A stretch of DNA of 64,000 nt from Lytechinus pictus. Its lineage: Eukaryota; Echinodermata; Echinoidea; Temnopleuroida; Toxopneustidae. The stretch's first letter is position 1. Each line of letters starts with the position of its first letter. The stretch spans positions 35,543,420 through 35,607,419 of the forward strand of contig NC_087247.1 in assembly GCF_037042905.1 (NCBI RefSeq), written 5' to 3'. Shown here in pieces: positions 60,201 through 64,000 of the stretch. The notes under the pieces were generated by a model. The model was given only the letters and a program-made list of their open reading frames with translations, did no database searches and had not been told where the DNA came from. Both the position numbers and the translations under genes were made by a program.

Positions 60201-60890
60201 GCTTAAAAGTAATGAACTTGTAACCAAAACAAAAATGAACAAACAAAACTGCAATAAACTTGAATAATGTACAAACTAGTTCCCTACAAGTGTATAAAAG
60301 CATAATCCTGAAAACCTACAATTTAGAGTCTTAAAAAACAAAGGCTCATTTCTTCCCTGTACAAGTCGGCAGCGTAGGTCCTCCGCCTCCATCATCATCA
60401 TGGCCAAGCTAACATGTCTAACCTTCCCATCCTTGCATGCCCTCTCCCACTACTGACGTCGTAGAAAAACCAGACCTCAATTTCCAATTGTTGATCTTTC
60501 AACTGTGGACATTGCCACATCGAATATACCAGGGGCCGCGGAACGTTTTTTTAAGTGGAGGGGGGGGGGGGGCTGACCATGCAAAAAATCCCAATCATAT
60601 GGTAATTGTTATGTTTTTTGTACACTCTTTTGTAAAAAAACAACTTGTTCCGCGGCTCCTTTACTAGCATGCAGTACCATACATGTTAACAACGAAGAAA
60701 ATCACATAATAATCTGATGTTATTGCACAATTTTTAAATTAATATATTCTCTAATTTGCATTTTTTATCCAATCAGCTGACAGCGATCCACACTTCATGG
60801 TTGAGATTCCCCAGTCTGATTTAAATGTGTGTTTTGATATAAATGGCGATCCTGGTGATGTATTCAATCTCCTGAACGACTCTAACTTCA
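39161..60890 (+). CDS. itih-like: Inter-alpha-trypsin inhibitor heavy chain-like gene (12 exons, 3' end outside window)
   Basis: A secreted extracellular-matrix protein. The twelve exons join in consistent phases to 2,464 nt (821 residues plus one base). Order: signal peptide (1 to about 20), acidic linker, VIT domain (about 96-225), linker, von Willebrand A domain (about 340-525) with MIDAS residues D345xS347xS349, T416 and D446, the ITIH-specific region with [14 protein letters not shown] and HFVTPLTSL, and DPHF at 787-790. In vertebrates the Asp of DPHF is exposed by cleavage and esterified to a glycosaminoglycan of bikunin or hyaluronan. Vertebrate heavy chains are about 900-950 residues, so perhaps 80-130 residues lie beyond the window. 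No bikunin gene is present here. Which ITIH subtype it matches cannot be said. Confidence 0.93.
40188..40348 (+). CDS. itih-like: ITIH exon 2: acidic linker
   Basis: A C/T-rich tract ends in ccatag (40187); the donor is GCC|gtgagt at 40349. Phase 1 in, phase 0 out. Residues 43-95 are acidic and Gly/Ser-rich ([18 protein letters not shown], then [15 protein letters not shown]), with one NLS N-glycosylation sequon. This segment is not conserved in the family and precedes the VIT domain. It may carry a propeptide, but no clear dibasic or RXXR site is visible. Confidence 0.8.
40699..41185. repeat. ~201-bp tandem repeat in ITIH intron 2
   Basis: ggggaaaacatacacatttt recurs at 40699 and 40900, and a third, partial copy starts near 41139 (cggaaaagcatacacat). 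Each unit includes gagatatttctttcag-type and ttgactataaactttatt blocks. The two full units are about 80 percent alike by eye. Confidence 0.8.
41732..41976. mobile_element. CACTGTAAAA-type MITE
   Basis: The left end tacactgtaaaa is followed by acattgggtaaaat. The inner repeat is returned as attttacccaatggtaga near 41960, but the outer right terminus is eroded. Internal words tgtgtccaat and ttggacacata are also inverted copies. It belongs with the other TA/CACT elements. Confidence 0.6.
42251..42411 (+). CDS. itih-like: ITIH exon 3: start of VIT domain
   Basis: The exon starts after ttttttaaag (42250) and ends before gtaagt (42412), phase 0 in and phase 2 out. Residues 96-148 include [16 protein letters not shown] and [18 protein letters not shown]. 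The last part matches the VIT signature seen in vertebrate heavy chains (P.GAFI.NFSM). The VIT domain is the hallmark that separates ITIH from plain von Willebrand A proteins. Confidence 0.92.
42711..42931. repeat. ATN / CTA trinucleotide microsatellite beside exon 4
   Basis: Mixed AAT, ATG and CTA triplets fill most of ITIH intron 3 up to about 20 bp before the acceptor at 42950. Length changes here could affect the polypyrimidine tract. Long frames on both strands (poly-Ile, poly-Ser, poly-Leu) are translations of the repeat. Confidence 0.95.
42951..43061 (+). CDS. itih-like: ITIH exon 4: VIT domain
   Basis: The acceptor gtttacag ends at 42950; the donor AG|gtaagg starts at 43062. Both junctions are phase 2. 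Residues 150-185 read [18 protein letters not shown] then [17 protein letters not shown]. The A.AKG.TAG.V motif is one of the most conserved parts of the ITIH VIT domain. The next intron is 5.8 kb, nearly all of it transposon. Confidence 0.93.
43928..44954 (-). pseudogene. Tc1-family transposase, left arm, frameshifted
   Basis: It begins [18 protein letters not shown], an N-terminal helix-turn-helix of the Tc1 type, and continues through a second DNA-binding region to the first catalytic Asp ([10 protein letters not shown]) and VMVWGGIT. The C-terminal part resumes at MDDNARAH with the second Asp, and 34 residues later the Glu of [11 protein letters not shown], so the catalytic set is DD34E. 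Two single-base deletions, near 44350 and 44235 on this arm, put the middle and C-terminal parts in other frames. The total length is normal for Tc1 (about 340 codons). It is not expected to make an active enzyme. Confidence 0.9.
44958..45282. repeat. Two tandem ~165-bp units at the centre of the Tc1 palindrome
   Basis: Unit 1 (44949-45116) and unit 2 (45117-45282) share tgttgattgta, agactaaagac, gaaaatgctttggaag, gcatgtgtgaaattgat and gtgtttgatggcat. The later part of each unit (gagacat...gtgaaattgat...gtgttt) also resembles the outer subterminal sequence near 46405-46470. The centre therefore looks like duplicated 5' subterminal DNA of the parent Tc1 element without its terminal bases. This spacer makes the palindrome asymmetric. 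Confidence 0.75.
45286..46312 (+). pseudogene. Tc1-family transposase, right arm, frameshifted
   Basis: It is the inverted twin of 43928-44954, with the same domains and the same two single-base deletions (near 45890 and 46004). The only residue change I see is ARSPDL in place of ARYPDL. The open segments are 45286-45927 in one frame, a middle stretch in a second, and 46007-46312 in a third. A frame that begins further upstream at 45232 extends into the spacer and is not the natural start. The arms share all their defects, so the doubling followed the damage or gene conversion equalised the arms. Confidence 0.9.
47990..48293. mobile_element. MITE with TTAGGGAYGCACCAT termini
   Basis: The left end taagggatgcaccattacat and the right end atggtgcgtccctaa are inverted repeats. 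The interior is unusually rich in G and T homopolymers. It lies just outside copy C, in the same ITIH intron. No coding frame and no clear target duplication. Confidence 0.6.
48898..49036 (+). CDS. itih-like: ITIH exon 5: end of VIT domain
   Basis: A long T tract ends in ccaacag (48897); the donor is CAG|gtcaga at 49037. Phase 2 in, phase 0 out. Residues 187-232 run from [19 protein letters not shown] to [14 protein letters not shown]. The family pattern E.R...QPG at the end of the VIT domain is visible. FNLTYEQ holds an N-glycosylation sequon. Confidence 0.92.
49320..49468. mobile_element. CACTGTTAAAA-type MITE (149 bp)
   Basis: The left end cactgttaaaataatttaaa pairs with the right end tttgaaatattttcaacagtg, flanked by TA (49318-49319, 49469-49470). 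Internal gtttaaacaac words are repeated. It lies in ITIH intron 5, about 330 bp before exon 6. Confidence 0.75.
49797..50054 (+). CDS. itih-like: ITIH exon 6: VIT-vWA linker
   Basis: The acceptor acatag ends at 49796; the donor CAG|gtaact starts at 50055; both phase 0. Residues 233-318 run from [17 protein letters not shown] to [16 protein letters not shown]. The EPQG and YDV...KAG.L elements match vertebrate heavy chains. Two sequons (NAS, NMT). The loop before the last part is shorter than the CPxC-bearing loop of several vertebrate ITIH proteins and has no cysteine. Confidence 0.93.
50190..51430 (-). repeat. Satellite array of palindromic-core units (minus orientation)
   Basis: Units with gctcgcgcttcgcgct-type cores (about 50206, 50325, 51340; others reduced to ccgctcgcatca) are separated by blocks containing tatacctatcctgttcatga. 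The edge agaagtgactgtcatatata at about 51390-51410 is the inverted counterpart of the edge at about 62820-62850. This places the array in the same family as 62790-63640. A SINE relic (50500-50790) is embedded. Confidence 0.7.
50500..50790 (-). mobile_element. tRNA-derived SINE (minus strand)
   Basis: On the minus strand ggtgtgttggctcagttggt begins a tRNA-like head with box A, and cgggggttcaaaccccgg (50709-50726) is box B. A CAC triplet sits where the anticodon would be, but the last pair of the anticodon stem does not form, and a tRNA-unrelated body follows (containing ggcgctgcacagcggctgcc). I therefore call it a SINE, not a functional tRNA-Val gene. Confidence 0.6.
51793..51983. mobile_element. 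MITE with TACCCAATATTGGGTA palindromes
   Basis: The exact 16-bp palindrome tacccaatattgggta occurs near both ends (about 51805 and 51947). The outer words aacactgatgt and agaacgtgtt form a weak inverted pair. Internal ttacaccaaattgggct and acccaaccaac are related. Likely a relative of the element at 41732-41976. Confidence 0.6.
52022..52305. repeat. Degenerate G-rich interspersed repeat
   Basis: It runs from ggagggatttaggattttcc to cctttcctggacccgtcatt, with [17 protein letters not shown] words and a long G-run (52240-52260). In layout it resembles the elements at 54473-54838 and 56232-56393. No coding frame. Confidence 0.45.
52430..52820. repeat. Palindromic interspersed repeat (family also at 28563-28990)
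   Basis: caatgaaagtttgagaaaaa with aataatgagaaagtta near 52490-52535 is the inverse of taacattcttattattt and ttttctcaaactttcattga near 52704-52745. Both halves resemble the right part of 28563-28990. It lies in ITIH intron 6. Confidence 0.65.
53122..53238 (+). CDS. itih-like: ITIH exon 7: start of vWA domain, MIDAS DxSxS
   Basis: The acceptor cattttag ends at 53121; the donor CAG|gtaaat starts at 53239; both phase 0. Residues 319-357 include [17 protein letters not shown] and [20 protein letters not shown]345, S347 and S349 are the first metal-coordinating set of the MIDAS. The NGYFVH.F.P stretch is highly specific to ITIH. Confidence 0.96.
53969..54140 (+). CDS. itih-like: ITIH exon 8: vWA domain
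   Basis: The exon starts after atgaaaag (53968) and ends before gtatgt (54141). Phase 0 in, phase 1 out. Residues 358-414 include [20 protein letters not shown] and [12 protein letters not shown]. The spacing ILDD.R..D matches vertebrate heavy chains closely. Confidence 0.94.
54473..54838. mobile_element. hAT-like element (CAGCGGCGTACCTAGG ends)
   Basis: The left end cagcggcgtacctaggattt and the right end ccttaggtacgctagtg form an inverted repeat. The flanking octamers ggtgttgc and ggtggggc agree at 6 of 8 positions, compatible with an aged 8-bp duplication. The interior contains two tandem copies of a block with aatttgacaagcaaaaaa, and a duplicated gagttgtgactcgtcagggg segment at about 54729 and 54779. 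Confidence 0.6.
55155..55212. repeat. Hairpin repeat, second copy
   Basis: ggggtgctgtgacaatgctc followed by agcacccccagtaacaatag matches the hairpin at 35565-35636, but the left arm is truncated at ggggtgctg. Downstream gggtatagg-like sequence is also shared in part (ccctccgtggataggtccat against tcctccgcggacagggc). Confidence 0.6.
55533..56218 (+). CDS. itih-like: ITIH exon 9: vWA C-terminal half and following region
   Basis: The acceptor tcgaacag ends at 55532; the donor GAG|gtaagt starts at 56219. Phase 1 in, phase 0 out. The 686-nt exon encodes residues 416-643. It begins TNLYDGL, holding the MIDAS Thr (T416), then [15 protein letters not shown] with D446. [20 protein letters not shown] and ARKVYEDSS...LKGFY-like sequence follow, then [13 protein letters not shown] and ITVAGKL as in vertebrate heavy chains. 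In most vertebrate genes this stretch is split by several introns, so exons seem to be fused here, although I cannot verify homologous intron positions. Confidence 0.96.
56232..56393. mobile_element. hAT-like MITE 14 bp downstream of exon 9 donor
   Basis: cagtggcgaatctaggtggg and ctagatccgccactg are inverted ends; gggggggttaacccccttt lies inside the left end. It contains caaatttctcggtcaaac-type sequence. The flanking octamers do not match. It begins 14 bp after the last base of exon 9. Confidence 0.75.
56719..57073 (+). CDS. itih-like: ITIH exon 10: ITIH-specific region
   Basis: The acceptor atatacag ends at 56718; the donor AAAG|gtcagt starts at 57074. Phase 0 in, phase 1 out. Residues 644-761 include [20 protein letters not shown] and [19 protein letters not shown], nearly invariant in the family. 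They continue into a less conserved Pro/Ala/Ser tail ([19 protein letters not shown]). Confidence 0.96.
57074..58452 (+). other. ITIH intron 10
   Basis: It contains a small G-rich repeat (57289-57350, between gaaccgcgg and ggcccctgttatagg) related to the element at 60530-60664, and otherwise AT-rich sequence. I see no exon or further named feature. Confidence 0.6.
58453..58518 (+). CDS. itih-like: ITIH exon 11: short Pro/Gly-rich linker
   Basis: The acceptor ctctatag ends at 58452; the donor TTTG|gtgagt starts at 58519. Both junctions are phase 1. The 66-nt exon encodes [22 protein letters not shown]. It is not conserved and is accepted on strong splice signals, symmetrical phase and a composition that continues exon 10. 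It could be an alternatively used cassette, because skipping it keeps the frame. Confidence 0.65.
59311..60432. repeat. Interspersed direct repeats in ITIH intron 11
   Basis: A block containing gtacaagtcggcagc, ctaggtcctccgcctcca and catcatggccaa occurs at about 59412-59530 and again at 60306-60425. A second block (ccggtgtatgatataaaata, gaaatgtgaaggagtgt) occurs at about 59311-59400 and 59559-59645. The order suggests a tandem duplication with later deletion or insertion. No coding frame was recognised. Confidence 0.65.
60530..60664. mobile_element. MITE with CAGGGGCCGCGGAACG ends
   Basis: ccaggggccgcggaacgttt and the inverted cttgttccgcggctcctt bound a 135-bp block with a G-run. A relative lies at 57289-57350. 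It lies about 110 bp upstream of ITIH exon 12. Confidence 0.6.
60777..60890 (+). CDS. itih-like: ITIH exon 12: DPHF cleavage/ester site
   Basis: The acceptor ccaatcag ends at 60776; the donor TTCA|gtaagt starts at 60891. Both junctions are phase 1. Residues 785-821 read [19 protein letters not shown] then [19 protein letters not shown] and CF.I...PG..L.L are the ITIH C-terminal signature. In vertebrates cleavage after the Asp of DPHF creates the C terminus that is esterified to chondroitin sulfate. The following exon would begin with the rest of a codon starting A and is not in the window. Confidence 0.95.
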
Positions 60891-61019
60891 GTAAGTATTA
60901 TTCGGTTGTAATAATTTGTTCAAAGACACGGTCACACTATTGGTATGACCATATGGATAGGCCCCATAGAGAAGGGGGTCGAACTTAAAAAAAAAAAGAA
61001 ATACGATGTTTTTTATGGT

Positions 61020-62690
61020 TTCATGTCAATTCGAGGGTGCTGATTCCGAATCTGAATGATGCCACTCTTGTTACCTTTAGCATTTTCCGCAAATCGGCAA
61101 AATAAAATATGGCCACCAAAATATGCAAATTAGACATGAAAATCATAAAAATGCCCCCACATAGACTATAAAAATGCATGTAGTTGTGTTGCAGGAGTGA
61201 AAAGGGGACAAATAATTTTCACATCTGGATTTGCTCGACTTTAAAATTCCAATAGTTGCGAAATATTGATGTAACAATGTCTGACAACATGATTTCTAAC
61301 GAGACATATATCATTTACTTTGCCATTTTGGTAATGATGCTGTATTTTGACATTCAATATGGCTGTCATAGGCCCTATCTGTATTATGTACAATGCGAAT
61401 GAAGAAACTAATTTTCACATGAGTAATAACCATAGAATGAATGCAATTGTGGTCTACGAGTGGAATATTGTCTGAAAGCATGCTTTCCAGCGAAACATAT
61501 CGTGTTTTTTTGGTATTGCATGAGATAAATGCTGTGTTGTGAAATTCGAAATGCCCCCTGGGCCCTTACAGTATAATCTACAATGAAAATGGGGACAGAT
61601 AATTTTGTAAGAATTAGGATTTGCCCGACTATTGAAGCCATATGATTATGTTGTATGAGTAAAATATTGTTTGAAAACGTGATTTTTAGGAAATCTAGCA
61701 TTTCCTCTCCCATGTAGTTGATAAATACTGTATTTTGACTTTCAAAATGGCCGCTACAAGCCCTAATTAAATTATGTAACTTGTGTATAGGGAAGCTAAT
61801 TTTCACAATTATAAGAACCAAAAATGCACGTAACTGTGATGTATAAGTAAAATATTGTCTTGAACATGATTTCTAACTAAATACATCACATATTGGTCGA
61901 GAAGGTCACAAATGCCTTACTTTGAAATTCAAAATTGCTGCCATAGGCCCCCAAAGTATGATGTACATTGTAACTGCATGGGGACCGATAATTTTGACAG
62001 AATTTGGCTTTGTTTGACTTATAGAAATTGCTTAATTTTGATGTAGGTGTAAAGTATTGTCTAAACCCAGGATTTCTAACGAAATACATCATAAATTATC
62101 TTATGCTATAAACATGATAAAGGTAATGAATGCTGCATTTTGAAATTGAAAATGGTCGCCATAGGCCCTTATCGTATTATGTAAATTTTGACTGGGAAAA
62201 AAGGATTTCCACAAAAGGGCATATTGCAGCTATTTCGAATGTTAAAATATAGCATTTATCACCTAACTAGCATAAGATATTGTCTATTTCGTTAGAAATC
62301 ATATTTTAGATGTTTCACTCATACATGTACATGCAACACCATTTATTCAAGCAAATCCAAATTCTGTAAAAATTATCTGTTCCCATTCACATTGTACATA
62401 ATAGTATTAGGGTTTTTGGAGGCCATTTTGAATATCAAAATACAGTATTTATCACAAACATGACGTAAGAAATGATATATATCGTTAGCGATCATGTTTT
62501 CAGATATTACTTCACTCATAGATCATAATGATTTGTATTTTAGTGCTCACTTTTGTGAATTTTTTTTCCTCCATTCATATTGTACAGGGGTCTATGGCGG
62601 CCATTTGGAATATCAAGAAAATGAATATTCTTTTTCAAATTTTTTTTTTCAGAGAGTATTTCACTCCAGCAGCACAACTGCATCAGGGAC
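61020..62690. repeat. ~195-bp tandem array with an orientation switch
   Basis: The word taattttcac or its variant gataattttg recurs near 61211, 61408, 61597, 61796 and 61987, spacing 189-199 bp. Each unit includes aatatggc(c/t)g, tataggccc-type, ttgatgtaagtaaaatattg and catgatttctaac blocks. From about 62200 the same words appear as complements (gttagaaatcat, aatattgtct inverse, ggaggccattttga), so the array turns round. The short frames across it are not genes. Confidence 0.8.
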
Positions 62691-62789
62691 CTGGGAACGA
62701 TTTTTTCAGTGGGGGTGCTGAAATCTCTCCTCAAAAGTGGGGGGACAGACACCATTGAGTTTTCCATAATTACACACATACACCCTCAC

Positions 62790-63640
62790 ACACACACACA
62801 CATATATATATATATACATATATATGACACTTTTTTATGACAGTCACTTCTTAGCTTTCTTCTTGTAAAAAAACATGAATATATAATTAGATAATTCGAG
62901 CGCGAAGCGCGAGCTATTTTTTGTGGAAATTTCATGTATTTTGTCCTGAAAATCGAACATTTTGAGCAATGTTTGTGGTCCAAGATGTGTATGTAACAAA
63001 TAATAATTGTGAGCGCGATCTGCGCGAGCAGATATTTTTATATACGCTCTGGTCTGATCGAAAGGGACGTGTTATAAGGACTGTTTGCAGTTACCCATGA
63101 AGACGATACATATATCAACAATCAAATAATGCGAGCGCGAAGCGCGAGCTGAAAAATTTGACATTCCGACCTAAATACTGGACATTCTAAGCACGTTTTG
63201 TAATTATGTACAGGATAGGTATATAACTATACAATTGATGCGAGCGCAAAGCGCGAGCGGAAACAAAATTTAGATTTCAGACCAAAAAAAACCCGAGAGA
63301 TTCTAAGCACTTTTCTAATCATGATGAGGATAGGTATAAAACTACACAATTGCTGCGAGCGCGAAGCGCGAGCGGAAATAAAGATGAGATTTCAAACCTA
63401 AAAACGAGACATCTTTGAACTTTTCTAATCATGAACAGGAGGTATATAACTATACAATTGATGCGAGCGCAAAGCGCGAGCGGAAACAAAATTGAGATTT
63501 CAGACCTGAAAACGGGACATTCTATTCATGTTTTGTAAATCAAGAAAATGATGGGTAATTGGATATATTCTTAAATTAAAAAAAAATAATGTGAGCGCGA
63601 AGCGCGAGCAGAAAATTTTTGATATTCTGATCTGAAACTC
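62790..63640 (+). repeat. Satellite array of palindromic-core units (plus orientation)
   Basis: Cores of gcgagcgcgaagcgcgagc type begin at about 62896, 63009, 63131, 63240, 63355, 63463 and 63591, a spacing of 108-128 bp. Between cores each unit repeats gaaa.aaa.ttgagatttcag-like, gacattctaagcactttt and ggataggtatataact blocks. The cores are more alike than the spacers. This is the most regular of the arrays in the window. Confidence 0.9.
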
Positions 63641-64000
63641 CACACTGAATGTAAAATGGTTTGAACAGATAAAGAAACCTCAGACGAACATAATAATAAA
63701 GATTTGATCAAAATCAGACAAGGAATCTCACAGTTATTGCATTTCAAAGATTAGTATTATTCCAGTGAAACAGTTTTAGACATGTCTTCATTAATATTCA
63801 ATGAGCAAAATGATGATGTCATATCCCCACTTGTTCTATTGTATTTCATTATGTAAAATTAGGTTTATTCAATATTTTCCTTTCAAGAACCAAAAACAGT
63901 TGAATTGACAACTGATTTAGTCCATTAGATATTCTTTGCTGCAACTTATTTCATTATAAGGGAGACATACCATTCACTCTGGTATGAAAAAAATGAAACA

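Larger units (their letters stand above)
60891..64000. other. ITIH intron 12 / downstream repeats
   Basis: I find no continuation exon of the ITIH frame. The interval is a 195-bp tandem array that flips orientation (61020-62690), a partial gggggtgctg repeat (62685-62750), a CA/TA microsatellite (62770-62825), a satellite array (62790-63640) and about 360 bp of unassigned AT-rich sequence to the window end. Confidence 0.65.

Noticed and set aside
59412..60432. LTR retrotransposon bounded by ~120-bp direct repeats
   Set aside because: No TG...CA ends, primer-binding site, polypurine tract or gag/pol frame is visible between the repeats.
62896..63609. CRISPR-like array of regularly spaced palindromes
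   Set aside because: The sequences between the cores are related copies of each other, not unique spacers, and the DNA is eukaryotic with spliced genes. It is a satellite.

Overview
The window looks like invertebrate deuterostome nuclear DNA, most probably from an echinoderm. It is AT-rich, intron-rich and crowded with microsatellites, short inverted-repeat transposons and tRNA-derived repeats. It carries a Pax gene of the PaxA/Pox-neuro class, which vertebrates lack, next to an inter-alpha-trypsin-inhibitor heavy chain (ITIH) gene, a mainly deuterostome family. The species cannot be fixed from the sequence alone.

Layout. (1) 1-4.3 kb: intergenic repeats, including an element with an 8-bp target duplication. 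(2) 4,792-23,850, plus strand: a six-exon PaxA/Pox-neuro-like gene encoding about 463 residues. A 13-nt first coding segment is followed by a 10.7-kb intron, two exons that make the paired domain, and three exons that make an acidic/SR-rich and poly-alanine C-terminal half. (3) 23.9-39.1 kb: intergenic, with a decayed non-LTR retrotransposon fragment, two large TA-flanked inverted-repeat elements (27.3-28.2 and 29.0-30.8 kb), small MITEs, a SINE and a 3-kb satellite-bearing element. (4) 39,161-60,890 and beyond, plus strand: twelve exons of a secreted ITIH-like gene (signal peptide, VIT domain, von Willebrand A domain with a complete MIDAS, DPHF motif); the 3' end lies outside the window. (5) 60.9-64 kb: a 195-bp tandem array that reverses orientation, then another satellite array; no exon was found there.

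The most unusual non-genic structures are these. At 43,670-46,570 there is a 2.9-kb palindromic Tc1-like element whose two 1,288-bp arms are almost identical and carry divergent, identically frameshifted transposase genes. Repeated units centred on an imperfect palindrome (gcgagcgcgaagcgcgagc) occur every 110-200 bp inside several elements; two complete copies of one such element lie in opposite orientation on either side of ITIH exons 1-4. A set of TA-flanked MITEs with related CACTG/CAGTG termini is scattered throughout. The two genes are not functionally linked by anything visible. All exon boundaries were inferred by hand from reading-frame continuity, GT-AG sites and family similarity, not from transcripts.
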